Shown here: in pieces, positions 8,775 through 18,131 of the stretch
Layout: the number at the start of each line of letters is the position of its first letter
Numbering within the stretch: position 1 is the stretch's first letter
Source: CAYWJA01 sp964458485
GTDB taxonomy: Bacteria > Patescibacteriota > Gracilibacteria > UM-FILTER-43-11
Reading direction: 5' to 3'
DNA: 36,698 nt
NCBI GenBank assembly: GCA_964458485.1
Contig: CAYWJA010000015.1
Coordinates: forward strand, 1 to 36,698
The notes under the pieces: generated by a model
Told to the model about the DNA's origin: nothing
What the model saw: the letters and a program-made list of their open reading frames with translations, nothing else
The model's database searches: none
Translations under genes and position numbers: made by a program

Positions 8775-10514
8775 ATGAATGAATTAATAAGGGAATTAAT
8801 CCCGGAAAAATACCTGGATCCGGCAAATATTACCTGTTCACCAAACGATCTTCGGCGAATTGAAGAATTAGCTGCCAGTGGCGATAGAATAGCCATAAAA
8901 GCATTAATCAACAGTGAAGATGCTGCTGCAAAAAATAGTGCTGAGGCTACAGACTGCATTTTAGATTTGGCGGAACACTATGATATTGATCCGGCAGAAC
9001 CAAATTTATTGAAACAGGTTTTAAATAAAATGGATGAAGAAAATGATTTTGCAATACGCGGACTGTCCGCCACAATAAGGCAAATTACAGATAAAGACAG
9101 AATCATAGGGATACTTCCTACAATGAAAGAGATAGAAGTTTTGTTTTTATTGCCTATATACAATCTAAATCCCATATTTGCAATAGATGCGGAAGATGAT
9201 GGTGTACTGGTGGCAAATAAGCGTTCATTAGGTACATTTCCTTATTTAAGAAAAAATGAAAGCCTGCCTGAGGATCTGTTAAGTGAAATTGAACCATTGG
9301 ATGACTGTGACGGCAAAGAGGTGCAGATTGAAGGCTTTATATATATTTTAAAAATAGTTACCTGCAATTGTTCTGATGGAAAAGTAAAATTGCTTTATTT
9401 TAATGATGTTACCGAACTAAGAAAAACTCAGGAAAAATTAAAAATATTATCTGAATACCCTCTTGAGAACCCAAATATCGTATCAAGGGTAACTGCTGAT
9501 GGTGTTGTGGAAGATGTACGCGGAATGCCTGTGAATTTTTTTAGTGAAAATGGCATAAGGCCAGGAAAGAGACTGCCCGATAAGCTTATGAGGGACATAG
9601 GATCCCTTGATAAAGAAAAGGATTTAGAAGTTAAAATAGGAGATAGGATATTTGTGTTAAAAATCAGGATTTCATTAGTAAGTTCGGCTATTAGGAAACT
9701 TTATTATCATGATGTTACTGACTTACGCAAGGTGCAAAAAGATCTGGAAGAAACAGTTGAAGAACTAAGTACAGCCCAAGATGAATTAAAAAAGGCAAAT
9801 GATGAACTTAAAGCATTTGCTGGTGCAGTATCTCATGACTTAAAAAAACCTCTTACAAATATTTCATCTTTGATTCAACTTTTAATTGATCCCAATAAAG
9901 GTGCAATGGATGATGATAGAATAGCTGATATATATAGGCGCATTTATAGAGCAACTATGGAAGGAGCTAATTTTATTAAAGATTTATTAGCATTTCTTAA
10001 AATTGATACGAGTATGGATGTATCACCAACGACAATTGATTTATCAGGTATGATTAATAAGATGGTAGAAGATTATAATATGAAGGCAGAAATAGATGAT
10101 GACAATTTAGATATTACAATTAAAGATCCCCTGCCCAAAGTAAAATCTCATAGAATTATTCTAATACAAATATTTCAAAATCTTATGGATAATGCAATAA
10201 AATATATTGAATCCGAAAGAAAACAAATAACAATTGGATGTAAAATTCTAGATGGTAATAAATGTAAAATTTCCATAGAAGATAACGGCATAGGGATATC
10301 ACCAGGTGACCTTGAAAAAATATTCCAAGTTTTTGTTAGGGCAGATGCAGTAGCAAGTAGAAAAGAAAAATTTAGCGGTACAGGCATAGGGCTGGCAACT
10401 GTACAGAAGGGGCTGGAGAAGATTGGAGGTTCTATTCGTGTTGAATCTACGATTGGAGAAGGATCGACTTTTCATGTAACTCTTCCTGGTGTAATACTTC
10501 AGGAGGATGAATAA
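8775..10514 (+). CDS. Soluble PAS histidine kinase with intact H-box
   Basis: The 579-aa paralogue has the shared helical N-terminal domain (about 25-110), two PAS-like modules (ending FNDVTELRK and YHDVTDLRK), a coiled coil (LEETVEELSTAQDELKKAN) and a proper HisKA box AVSHDLKKPLTNI with His354. The HATPase domain carries LMDNAIKY, DNGIGIS and the G2 box GTGIGLATV. No transmembrane segment is seen, so it senses a cytosolic signal. It is the only one of the three kinases with the phospho-acceptor. The nearest receiver is the lone response regulator at 13357-13875, on the other strand; pairing is plausible but unproven. Confidence 0.92.
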   Translation: MNELIRELIPEKYLDPANITCSPNDLRRIEELAASGDRIAIKALINSEDAAAKNSAEATDCILDLAEHYDIDPAEPNLLKQVLNKMDEENDFAIRGLSATIRQITDKDRIIGILPTMKEIEVLFLLPIYNLNPIFAIDAEDDGVLVANKRSLGTFPYLRKNESLPEDLLSEIEPLDDCDGKEVQIEGFIYILKIVTCNCSDGKVKLLYFNDVTELRKTQEKLKILSEYPLENPNIVSRVTADGVVEDVRGMPVNFFSENGIRPGKRLPDKLMRDIGSLDKEKDLEVKIGDRIFVLKIRISLVSSAIRKLYYHDVTDLRKVQKDLEETVEELSTAQDELKKANDELKAFAGAVSHDLKKPLTNISSLIQLLIDPNKGAMDDDRIADIYRRIYRATMEGANFIKDLLAFLKIDTSMDVSPTTIDLSGMINKMVEDYNMKAEIDDDNLDITIKDPLPKVKSHRIILIQIFQNLMDNAIKYIESERKQITIGCKILDGNKCKISIEDNGIGISPGDLEKIFQVFVRADAVASRKEKFSGTGIGLATVQKGLEKIGGSIRVESTIGEGSTFHVTLPGVILQEDE

Positions 10515-10543
10515 ATTATGATTAATATCCGAACATATTACCC

Positions 10544-10572
10544 TTAACTTGATATTCTTTTTAATGTATAAT
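10544..10572 (+). promoter_or_regulatory. Probable clpC promoter
   Basis: -35 TTAACT (10544-10549), a 17-nt spacer and -10 TATAAT (10567-10572). No CtsR-type direct heptads or CIRCE inverted repeat are visible around it. Confidence 0.55.
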
Positions 10573-10587
10573 TTAATAGAAGTAGTA

Positions 10588-10664
10588 ATTTTCATTTTTT
10601 AGTTTTTATTTAGTAAAAAGCTAGTAAAATAAATAAAAATTAAAAATTAAAAATTAAAAATTAA
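10588..10664. repeat. T-rich arm and AAAAATTA x4 array
   Basis: The octamer AAAAATTA repeats four times directly before the clpC start. It is preceded by an inverse T-rich arm (TTTTTTAGTTTTTATTTAGT). It would be transcribed as the clpC leader and could form an A/U hairpin near the start codon. Confidence 0.65.
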
Positions 10665-10668
10665 CACT

Positions 10669-13326
10669 ATGCCTCCTATATCCCCTTTCGACAGATTCAC
10701 TCCAAATGCTAAACAGGCACTAAGTATTGCTGAGGAAGAATCACGCAAGAATAGTTTGCCATATATTGGCAGTGAACACTTACTGATTGGCCTTTTGAGT
10801 AATCCCCGATCTCTTGCCTTTTCAATACTAACAGGTGCCGGAGTTTCCCTTGAAAATGTACGAATGATTTTAAGTTCTGCATCAAACCAGGAACCGGAAT
10901 CTAAACAAGTGCAACATGGTCTTTCATCTTATTTAACAAAAATAATTGAAGAATCAGTAAAAACTGCCCATAAATTCAGTCACCCTTTTGTTGGTACTGA
11001 ACATCTTTTGTATGCTTTAGTCTCTCAGGGTAAATGTGCCGCCACAGTAATTCTTGAAAATATGCAGGTAAACCCAACTGATTTTAAAAATCAAGTTGAG
11101 GAAATGTTTGAACAAATGGCAAGTGCCCGCAAAAAAGATATGCAGCAGGTTAATACTTCACTCGATAAATTCCTACAAGGTCTGCAGGGAGTTATGTTTA
11201 ATCCAGGTGGAACTGACTATTCTGATGCATTTCAACATAAAGATAGTCCCTTTGGGCAAAATCCAATGGGTGCCCAAGGGCCTGGCGGTCCTCAAAAAGG
11301 CCAAAGTAAAACCAAAACCCCAGCCCTTGATTATTTCACAACAAATCTGAATAACAAATTTAGAAAAAAGGAAATTGACCCTATAATTGGACGTAAAAAG
11401 GAAATTGAACGTATGATTCACGTTCTTAATCGTAAAACCAAAAATAATCCGGTTATTATCGGTGATCCTGGTGTTGGTAAAACTGCAGTAGTTGAAGGCT
11501 TGGCTCAGGCCATAGTAGAAGAAAATGTACCTGATGTACTTTTAAATAAAGATATTCTTCTGCTTTCTTTGAGTAATGTTATTGCAGGTACAAAATATAG
11601 AGGTGAATTTGAAGAAAGAATGAAAAGTATTATCGATGAAGCTGCTAAGGCAGATAATGAGATTATTCTATTTATTGATGAAATCCACACTCTTTCCGGT
11701 ACTGGCTCTGCAGAAGGAAGTATGGATGCTGCTAATTTACTAAAACCGGCACTTTCACGAGGAAATATGCAAATTATTGGTGCAACTACAATTGATGAAT
11801 ATAGAAAACAAATTGAAAAAGACAAAGCTCTTGAAAGACGTTTTCAGACGATTCTAGTGGAAGAGCCAAGCACTGATGAGTGTATACAAATTTTAGAAGG
11901 GCTCAGACCTACATATGAAAAATTTCATAATTTATCGATTTCCGACGAAGCGATAACAGCGTCTGTTAAGCTTTCCAAAAGATATTTAACAGAAAGGTTC
12001 TTACCAGACAAAGCAATTGATTTAATTGACGAAACTGCAGCTCTTATGGGTGCACGCAGTCAATTTAACTCACATCTTGTTAAGGATGAAAAAGAAAAAA
12101 TAGCTAAAATAGAAAAACAAATCGAAAAAGAAGTTTATGCACAGGAGTATGAAAAAGCTTCCAAGTTAAAAGAGAAAAAAGAGGTAATAATGAAGAAAAT
12201 CCAAAAAATTAAAGAAGAAAATCAAAGTAAAGTAAAAAAAGTAAAAATTGATGAAAATGATATCGCCAAGACTGTTGGTAAGATGACAGGTATTCCTGTG
12301 GCCAAACTTGTTAAAGATGAAAGTAAAAAACTTTCGGATCTAGAATCTGTACTCAAAAAATATATTATTGGCCAAGATTTAGCAGTTGGTGAAATATCTA
12401 AAGCCATCCGTCGCTCAAGAGTAGGTATAGCAACAGCAAATAGGCCTATTGGTTCATTTATTTTCCTAGGTCCTACTGGTGTTGGTAAAACAGAACTTGT
12501 AAAAACATTAGCTCGTGAAGTTTATAATAATCCGGACGCACTCATAAAAATAGACATGAGTGAATTTATGGAAAAACACAATGTATCGCGCCTAGTTGGA
12601 GCTACTGCAGGTTATGTAGGCTATGAAGAAGGTGGCCAACTTACAGAGGCTGTACGCAGAAAACCTTATAGCGTTGTACTTTTTGATGAAATTGAAAAAG
12701 CACATCCAGAATTCTTTAATATACTCTTGCAGGTGTTGGAAGACGGATATTTAACAGATGCTAAGGGTAAAAAAGTTGATTTCACCAATACCGTTATAAT
12801 TATGACAAGTAATATTGGTGCGAAAAAATTAACCAAAGAAGCTAGTAAAATAGGTTTTAATCTTTCTAACGATAAACTAAAGCAGGCAGAGGAGGATTTT
12901 GAAGAAAAGAAGGAACAGGTACTTAAGGAATTAAAAGACACTTTCCGTCCGGAATTTCTGAATCGTATAGATAAAACCATTGTATTCCAGCCACTAGCCA
13001 ATGATGATATTCAAAATATTGTTAAACTTCAGCTAGAAGAGCTAAATGACCGCTTGAAAGAAAAAGGAATATCTCTAGATGTTACAAATGAGGCTATTGA
13101 GCTTTTAGCCAAAGTTAGCTATAAGCCGGAGTACGGTGCCAGACCTGTAAGGCGTAAAATTCAGGATATGATTGAAGATCCATTGGCTGAACGGCTATTA
13201 ACTGGTGAATTCAAAAAAGGAGATATGGTAAAAATTGGATGTCTACCTAAAAAAGAAGAACTCACTTTTATGCGGGTTGAGTTAAAGGTGAAGAAGGTGA
13301 CCAAGAAAAAGGCAGTTAAAGTTTGA
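10669..13326 (+). CDS. clpC: ClpC-type AAA+ unfoldase
   Basis: This ATP-dependent unfoldase feeds substrates to ClpP. The 885 aa show a Clp N-domain with two repeats (FDRFTPNAKQAL, and a second GTEHLLYALVSQG), a Gly/Pro/Gln linker (about 175-215), AAA1 with GDPGVGKTA and ILFIDEIHTL, a middle region with a UVR-like motif (AQEYEKASKLKEKK), and AAA2 with GPTGVGKTE and VVLFDEIEKAH. SKIGFNLSN supplies the IGF tripeptide expected of a ClpP-docking loop. The UVR motif and short middle domain favour ClpC over ClpB. No clpP, mcsB or ctsR is nearby. It ends 30 bp from the convergent response-regulator gene, with no recognisable terminator between them. Confidence 0.95.
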   Translation: MPPISPFDRFTPNAKQALSIAEEESRKNSLPYIGSEHLLIGLLSNPRSLAFSILTGAGVSLENVRMILSSASNQEPESKQVQHGLSSYLTKIIEESVKTAHKFSHPFVGTEHLLYALVSQGKCAATVILENMQVNPTDFKNQVEEMFEQMASARKKDMQQVNTSLDKFLQGLQGVMFNPGGTDYSDAFQHKDSPFGQNPMGAQGPGGPQKGQSKTKTPALDYFTTNLNNKFRKKEIDPIIGRKKEIERMIHVLNRKTKNNPVIIGDPGVGKTAVVEGLAQAIVEENVPDVLLNKDILLLSLSNVIAGTKYRGEFEERMKSIIDEAAKADNEIILFIDEIHTLSGTGSAEGSMDAANLLKPALSRGNMQIIGATTIDEYRKQIEKDKALERRFQTILVEEPSTDECIQILEGLRPTYEKFHNLSISDEAITASVKLSKRYLTERFLPDKAIDLIDETAALMGARSQFNSHLVKDEKEKIAKIEKQIEKEVYAQEYEKASKLKEKKEVIMKKIQKIKEENQSKVKKVKIDENDIAKTVGKMTGIPVAKLVKDESKKLSDLESVLKKYIIGQDLAVGEISKAIRRSRVGIATANRPIGSFIFLGPTGVGKTELVKTLAREVYNNPDALIKIDMSEFMEKHNVSRLVGATAGYVGYEEGGQLTEAVRRKPYSVVLFDEIEKAHPEFFNILLQVLEDGYLTDAKGKKVDFTNTVIIMTSNIGAKKLTKEASKIGFNLSNDKLKQAEEDFEEKKEQVLKELKDTFRPEFLNRIDKTIVFQPLANDDIQNIVKLQLEELNDRLKEKGISLDVTNEAIELLAKVSYKPEYGARPVRRKIQDMIEDPLAERLLTGEFKKGDMVKIGCLPKKEELTFMRVELKVKKVTKKKAVKV

Positions 13327-13356
13327 TGATATTTTGCATTTCTATAATTTCCCTTC

Positions 13357-13875
13357 TTACTTTTTGTGTCGTATACGTGGTAATGGTTGCCCTGGTGTTA
13401 CTGCCGGGTTTTCTTGTGTTGGTGTTCTTGATGGATCGCCTTCTTGTGTTGCATCTGCAGCCCCATCTTCCTCTTGCACCTCCTCTTCTTCTGCTGATGA
13501 TAAAACTTTTTCAACAGCTGCTCTTAGCACTGGAACATCAAAAGGCTTATCAATTAAACGACCTTGCTGTATTGAATCGGAAAATGTTTGAAGTAATCCA
13601 GGATTTCCGGTCATAAAAATTATTTTTTTAGCCAATTCCGGCCTATTTGCCTGTAACCATTCAAATAAATCTTTACCTGTCCCATTAGGCATAAGCAAAT
13701 CACTAATAATTGCGTCTGGATCTAATGTACCATCTTGCAATTGACCTATCGCATCATTGCCAGATTTTGCCTCAATAATATTATATTTGCCTAATGTCCT
13801 TCTTAGTGAACTCCTAATTAATGCTTCATCATCAACAACTAGTGTATCTAATTTTCTATTTACTTCGTTTGTCAT
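13357..13875 (-). CDS. Single-domain response regulator with acidic/Pro tail
   Basis: A CheY-like receiver occupies residues 8-125. It has the acidic pair in VVDDEALIR, phospho-acceptor Asp in AIISDLLMPNGTG, Thr in IFMTGNPG and Lys in LIDKPFDVP. There is no DNA-binding or enzymatic output domain. The last 45 residues are low-complexity: an acidic run (SSAEEEEVQEED) and then a Pro/Thr-rich basic end (PRIRHKK). It sits close to the three kinase genes, so it is a candidate phosphate acceptor. Its tail could mediate protein interaction. The ATG follows the leader tttaattcatttaatt, which has no Shine-Dalgarno. Confidence 0.92.
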   Translation of the reverse strand: MTNEVNRKLDTLVVDDEALIRSSLRRTLGKYNIIEAKSGNDAIGQLQDGTLDPDAIISDLLMPNGTGKDLFEWLQANRPELAKKIIFMTGNPGLLQTFSDSIQQGRLIDKPFDVPVLRAAVEKVLSSAEEEEVQEEDGAADATQEGDPSRTPTQENPAVTPGQPLPRIRHKK

Positions 13876-13948
13876 AATTAAATGAATTAAAAAAATAGGT
13901 ATTTAATTTACATATAATTTTGATACCTGTCAAGCTTAATACAAGGAT

Positions 13949-14007
13949 CAAAAATTAAGGATAGACAAAAAGACTTAGTCCTTAGTCCTTATTCCTTAGC
14001 CCTTAAT
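13949..14007. repeat. Iterated CTTAGTCC words with inverse arm
   Basis: The right arm repeats CTTAGTCC/TTATTCC/TTAGCCC/TTAATTT, and the left arm ATTAAGGATAGAC is roughly inverse. It ends flush with the stop codon of the Pro-rich gene, so it would be the 3' end of that transcript. The words match those at 3795-3862. Confidence 0.6.
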
Positions 14008-14679
14008 TTAGAGTCCAAGTGACTTTTTAATATCTTCAGCTTCATCCTCCTCTTTATTTTTTGCATCCTCCTCCTCTTTCTTCGCAGCTTCGGCTTCTGG
14101 TGATGCATGCTGTTTTTCCAGCTCCTTCATTTGTTCTGCATGCTTCTTTTCAAGCTCGGTAAACTTCTGCTGCTCTTCTACAAAAATCTTCATCAATTCA
14201 TCAATTTGGAATTGAGAAAGCTTAGGAACAGATTCTATAATCTTCTTTTTTTCGTTTACTGTTAAAGATATAGAACCTGCTAGAAGTTGAATGAATTTAT
14301 CGTCCTCAAATTTAGTATTTGGATGCGCCGGCATATTTGCCTTTGCCCATGTGATAAAATCCTGAATTTGCTGTTGATTGCCTGCATTAGCAACAAGAGA
14401 GCTAACGTCGACATTTTCTTCCATAATACCACTCAAGTCATTTTTTTTAGGTGGTTGTGCACCTGCTGGTTGTCCTGCGGGTGGTTGTGCACCTGCTGGC
14501 TGAGCTGCTGCAGGCTGCTGTGCGGGTGGCTGAGCTATAGGAGGTTGTCCTGCTGGTGGTTGTGCACCTGCTGGTTGTCCGCCTGCTGGTTGACCACCTT
14601 GATCTGCTGGTGGTTGTGGTGGAGTTGGGTCTGCCGGAGCTCCTGATTGATCTCCCTGTTGTTGTGTTGGATCGTCCAT
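14008..14679 (-). CDS. Pro/Gln/Ala-rich protein with charged coiled-coil C-terminus
   Basis: I do not recognise a family. Of 223 aa, residues 1-77 are low-complexity built from repeats such as QPAGAQPPAG. Residues 80-150 form a predicted helical domain (SSLVANAGNQQQIQDFITWA, then FIQLLAGSISLTVNEKKKI). Residues 150-223 are a highly charged coiled coil (FTELEKKHAEQMKELEKQH) ending in an acidic stretch. There is no signal peptide or membrane segment. It starts at ATG 14679 after an A-rich leader and lies between the response regulator and the large exported protein, all on the minus strand. Confidence 0.8.
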   Translation of the reverse strand: MDDPTQQQGDQSGAPADPTPPQPPADQGGQPAGGQPAGAQPPAGQPPIAQPPAQQPAAAQPAGAQPPAGQPAGAQPPKKNDLSGIMEENVDVSSLVANAGNQQQIQDFITWAKANMPAHPNTKFEDDKFIQLLAGSISLTVNEKKKIIESVPKLSQFQIDELMKIFVEEQQKFTELEKKHAEQMKELEKQHASPEAEAAKKEEEDAKNKEEDEAEDIKKSLGL

Positions 14680-14742
14680 AATATTTTTTGTTTAAGCAAT
14701 TTGGCTCAAATTTTATCACTTTTATTATTACATGGCAAATTT

Positions 14743-17685
14743 TTATTCATTTTCGTGTGCACTAATAACTCTATTTACCGGATTTAATCTGCCATAAATA
14801 CTGCTATTTATTAATTTTGCAATCAAACCTTGCACTTTTAGTGCATATTTATCCGCTGATGGTATATGTCGCATTACCCTATAGTGGATATTCTGCATTA
14901 CACTAAAATTATAAGTAACCTTGCGGGCATTTACTGCATCTATAATGTCACTCCTGCATTGTACCATTGCATTATAATCTTTTTCTTTCCCCTGACACCC
15001 TTTAAAAATTTTATCTAATTCTTTATTTAATGGCTTTACATTAACTGCAACTTCTTTTTGCAACCTTAAATATTCTCTGATCTCTGCCTTAACTTTTTCA
15101 GGCTGTCCTTGAAGTAATTTCCTGGTCTTTGCATCAGCCTGGCTTTGCAAAAGTTTTCCTCCTTGTTCTATTAATTTTGACATCCTTTTGCCTGCATCTC
15201 TGTATTTATCACTGACTTCTTTAGCCATTTTTCCTGTCCTGGCAATATCGCTATATGCTTTTGATAAAGATTTCAACACGCCATGAATCTGGGTTTGTAA
15301 TTGGGTTAATTGATCAGTACTTGGTGGATTTTTTGGATCAAGTTTATTTTTTGCTATCAATTGATCAACTTTTTGAACCTCTTTATTAAAAGTATCTACT
15401 AATCCTCTGTCAAGCTGATCTAATGGAACCATCTTCAAGGGAATATATCTACCAGTTGCTGTTGCCATCCTACTTTCGTCGAACATTACGATTCTTGGAT
15501 TGTTGTGCCTGGTAACTCCCGGCTTAACTGGCTTACCAAGTGGAGTAGCCAATTCAACAATTGTCCATTTATTTCCCTGAGCGTCAGTATGCTTTACAGG
15601 GCCATGATCACCTCTAACCAATGGGGCGATATGATTTTCAAATACAACAGCTGCAACCAAATGTCCAAGGCCAATTGAACTAGCTAATGTTTTTAAGGAG
15701 ATTGTACTATCTTCGCAATCTCCTCCATTATCCCAAAACGTACCAAGCGCAATTTTGTTAATCTCAGATATTTCATCAATATATTCCAAATTAACCTGAA
15801 GCCAATTTGCAAGTGCTAACACTTTACCTGTAGGCGAACTAACGCCTGATGTAATTTGTTCTGCAATTGGTTTATAAAATGCTTCATTCTTCTCTACAAA
15901 CCACATCATATTACGCACACTAAATTTTTTACCTGTTTTAGTGTCATAATACATAACATTTTGTGATACATTTTTATTTTTCGCTTCCAATGCGTGATAC
16001 TGCTTAAAATACTGATTTATATTTACTCTAAAGCTGACACCTCCTAATTTAACTGTAACTGTGTCGCTTGGTAGTTGTCTTAGGTTATTTGGGCTAGTTA
16101 TAAATCTACCTGGTTCATATGGTTTACCATTTAAAGCTACCCCTGCAATGCTTCCATTAGCTGCATAAGCAACAGTAAAAGCATCTGCTGCTACTTTGCC
16201 GCCACCAAGTGCATTGTGTGAAAATGCTAATGCCTCCCTCAGCTTTGAATCTGAACCGTGATTAAAATTAGTTGTTTTATTTAAACGTTCTGCAAAACTA
16301 CTTCTACGCTTTACTTTTCTTACTACATCTTTAGGAGTTTTTCTTCCAATACTGGATGCCAGATCTGATATCTGTAAATACTCTTTTTTGCCATATACCG
16401 CAGCACCTACACGTGCACTGTAATTACCGGATAACCTATTATAAGTGAAATTATCAAAAAAGCTTCCTTGCAGCCTTACAATAGCAAATAATGTACTGTA
16501 TTTTTTCCTTGCTATGTCTGCAGCTTGCGAAGGATCAGTAACTCGTTCATCCTGATAACTTAAATTATTTTCATCTTGATCTACTCCGGATTTATTAAAG
16601 TCAGTTGCCTTATCAAAAATTTCTTTAACTTTTTTACCCATCTTACTTCCCCAGCCTTCTTTCTTTTCTTTTGCCTTCTGTGCTCGTTCGAAAGTCTCAA
16701 AGTATTGCCGCATGGATGCTTCATTTACAGGAATCTTCATTTCCTTGCACCATTGCAAGTAATATACAAAGCCTTTTTCGAAAGATATTCCATTTTTAAC
16801 AAGCAAATGTTTGTACTCACCAGTAAGTAATCCTTTATAATCCTTAAAATTTGAATGAAATAATTTTCGCCCTTGGTTCGCAGAAAAATCCGGCATTTTT
16901 AATTGCAAAAACTTTTCAAAGTCAGTCGGTGCTTTTGGAGTCTTGGTATCATCTCCTGTACCTGAAAAATCTTCACTTAAAGAATCAATAATACGATCTC
17001 CATTTAGCACAATAACTCGATATAAGTTGCCCTCTTGCGTCTTTACAACAAAAGTTCCTTTTTTTACTATTACTTTCTTTCCATTAAAATTGGCCTCTGT
17101 ATCCTCTGTAACACGAAAGCATGGAAACGGTCCTGTTGCAGTAATGCCCATTCTATCTAAAGCTGCTGGATTTGCGGATTCAAATAAAATTTCTGCATCC
17201 GGAGTAAGATCTGCAAGACTCAACCTTTTTTCATCTTCTTTGCTTTGGAATTTTACTGTTCCGTCGGCACTTGTAGATTTTTCTCTTGTATCAAGTATTC
17301 TTTTTAAATTCGGAGGATCAAGTAATGTATTATCAAGACCAATATCTCCATCGTCATCAAGGGCTTTGCGCCTATCTAGTATAGAGGCTAATTGCAACAT
17401 ATAACGCTGATGACGTTGTGGATCAGTCTTTTTTAATTCTGCTAAATAATCCAAAAGTCTCTTCTTGATAGCATCTTCATTGAAGTTATCTTTGCCGTCT
17501 TTCAAATCTACTGCAGCTGATTTTTTGTACCATTTGTCTATTAAGCCACGTACTTTTAAGGCAATTGTCGCCCTTCTCTTATTTGCCTCATCTGCATCAT
17601 TACAAGTGCACTCCGATACAAGGAATGGTGAAATAGCAAGGGCGGTAGCTAATACTAATGCACGTCGGGTTGAAGGTTTCATCAT
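14743..17685 (-). CDS. Large exported protein with transglutaminase-like core
   Basis: Of 980 aa, the N-terminus is a signal peptide (MMKPSTRRALVLATALAISP) ending near LVSECTCN; this resembles, but does not match, a lipobox because Glu precedes Cys. Residues 30-600 are soluble and unrecognised. A transglutaminase/papain-like core follows: VLALANWLQVNLEYIDEI, then GGDCEDSTISLKTLA (Cys near residue 655) and ENHIAPLV (His near 685). The strand WTIVELATP would place Glu where the catalytic Asp usually sits. The last 230 residues are helical with charged repeats. It is probably an extracytoplasmic protease or cross-linking enzyme acting on wall or surface proteins. Cys and His are seen; activity is inferred. 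Confidence 0.75.
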   Translation of the reverse strand: MMKPSTRRALVLATALAISPFLVSECTCNDADEANKRRATIALKVRGLIDKWYKKSAAVDLKDGKDNFNEDAIKKRLLDYLAELKKTDPQRHQRYMLQLASILDRRKALDDDGDIGLDNTLLDPPNLKRILDTREKSTSADGTVKFQSKEDEKRLSLADLTPDAEILFESANPAALDRMGITATGPFPCFRVTEDTEANFNGKKVIVKKGTFVVKTQEGNLYRVIVLNGDRIIDSLSEDFSGTGDDTKTPKAPTDFEKFLQLKMPDFSANQGRKLFHSNFKDYKGLLTGEYKHLLVKNGISFEKGFVYYLQWCKEMKIPVNEASMRQYFETFERAQKAKEKKEGWGSKMGKKVKEIFDKATDFNKSGVDQDENNLSYQDERVTDPSQAADIARKKYSTLFAIVRLQGSFFDNFTYNRLSGNYSARVGAAVYGKKEYLQISDLASSIGRKTPKDVVRKVKRRSSFAERLNKTTNFNHGSDSKLREALAFSHNALGGGKVAADAFTVAYAANGSIAGVALNGKPYEPGRFITSPNNLRQLPSDTVTVKLGGVSFRVNINQYFKQYHALEAKNKNVSQNVMYYDTKTGKKFSVRNMMWFVEKNEAFYKPIAEQITSGVSSPTGKVLALANWLQVNLEYIDEISEINKIALGTFWDNGGDCEDSTISLKTLASSIGLGHLVAAVVFENHIAPLVRGDHGPVKHTDAQGNKWTIVELATPLGKPVKPGVTRHNNPRIVMFDESRMATATGRYIPLKMVPLDQLDRGLVDTFNKEVQKVDQLIAKNKLDPKNPPSTDQLTQLQTQIHGVLKSLSKAYSDIARTGKMAKEVSDKYRDAGKRMSKLIEQGGKLLQSQADAKTRKLLQGQPEKVKAEIREYLRLQKEVAVNVKPLNKELDKIFKGCQGKEKDYNAMVQCRSDIIDAVNARKVTYNFSVMQNIHYRVMRHIPSADKYALKVQGLIAKLINSSIYGRLNPVNRVISAHENE

Positions 17686-17712
17686 ATTATTGTAAAATTT
17701 AATAGGTGTATT

Positions 17713-17741
17713 ATTTTATAAGAAAATATTAATTAAGTCAA
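17713..17741 (-). promoter_or_regulatory. Promoter for the transglutaminase-like gene
   Basis: Read on the minus strand: -35 TTGACT (17741-17736), a 17-nt spacer and -10 TAAAAT (17718-17713). It lies in the 62-bp divergent spacer and ends next to the chorismate mutase start. Confidence 0.6.
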
Positions 17742-17747
17742 GTGATT

Positions 17748-18002
17748 ATGATGCAAAAATTACGTAAACAAATCGATGAAATAGATCAAAAAATCATTAA
17801 ACTTCTTGCTAAACGGATGGATGTTGTTAAAAAAATAGGACAATTTAAAAAAGAAGCTGGGATATCTGTGAAAGATAAAAATAGGGAGCAGGAATTAAAA
17901 AATGAACTTAAAAGAATTGCAGGCAAAGATTTATCGCCTGATTTTGTTGATAGGCTTTATGATGTGATATTTAAAGAATGTAGAAAAGTGCAAGATTTGT
18001 AA
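17748..18002 (+). CDS. Chorismate mutase, AroQ class
   Basis: This enzyme converts chorismate to prephenate for Phe/Tyr synthesis. The 84-aa all-helical protein matches the stand-alone AroQ fold: LRKQIDEIDQKIIKLLAKRM (first active-site Arg, then Arg in KRM), VKKIGQFKKEAG (Lys) and VKDKNREQEL (Asp, Arg, Glu), then a final helix LYDVIFKECRKVQ. An upstream GTG (17742) is in frame, but ATG 17748 follows the leader style of the neighbours. It is divergent from the exported transglutaminase-like gene; no other shikimate gene is present. Confidence 0.9.
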   Translation: MMQKLRKQIDEIDQKIIKLLAKRMDVVKKIGQFKKEAGISVKDKNREQELKNELKRIAGKDLSPDFVDRLYDVIFKECRKVQDL

Positions 18003-18017
18003 TTTCTGACTTTCCCT

Positions 18018-18117
18018 TTGTCATCCTGAACTTGCCTGACCCGCCATAGGCGTGGGTTTCAGGATCCATGTTTTGCCAGCAGGCGATGGATCTCGGATCA
18101 AGTCCGGGATGACAAAC
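18018..18117. repeat. Paired-palindrome element 2 (about 100 bp)
   Basis: It begins TTGTCATCCTGAACTTG, has an interior with GGATCCATG, and ends TCGGATCAAGTCCGGGATGACAAA. The end layout is the same as at 3388, 27441 and 33931, but the interior is different and shorter. It lies between the convergent chorismate mutase and RNA methyltransferase genes and could act as a bidirectional terminator. Confidence 0.7.
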
Positions 18118-18131
18118 CGTTATTATACCAT

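Noticed and set aside
5013..13326. UGA recoding as in Gracilibacteria/Absconditabacteria
   Set aside because: All conserved genes are full length under the standard code, and no in-frame UGA interrupts a conserved domain.
13323..13616. Plus-strand frames after clpC
   Set aside because: They are antisense to the conserved receiver-domain protein and show no protein-like composition.
14447..14719. Ser/Thr/Arg-rich frame overlapping the Pro/Gln/Ala-rich gene
   Set aside because: It is the frame-shifted reading of the QPAGAQPP-encoding repeats.
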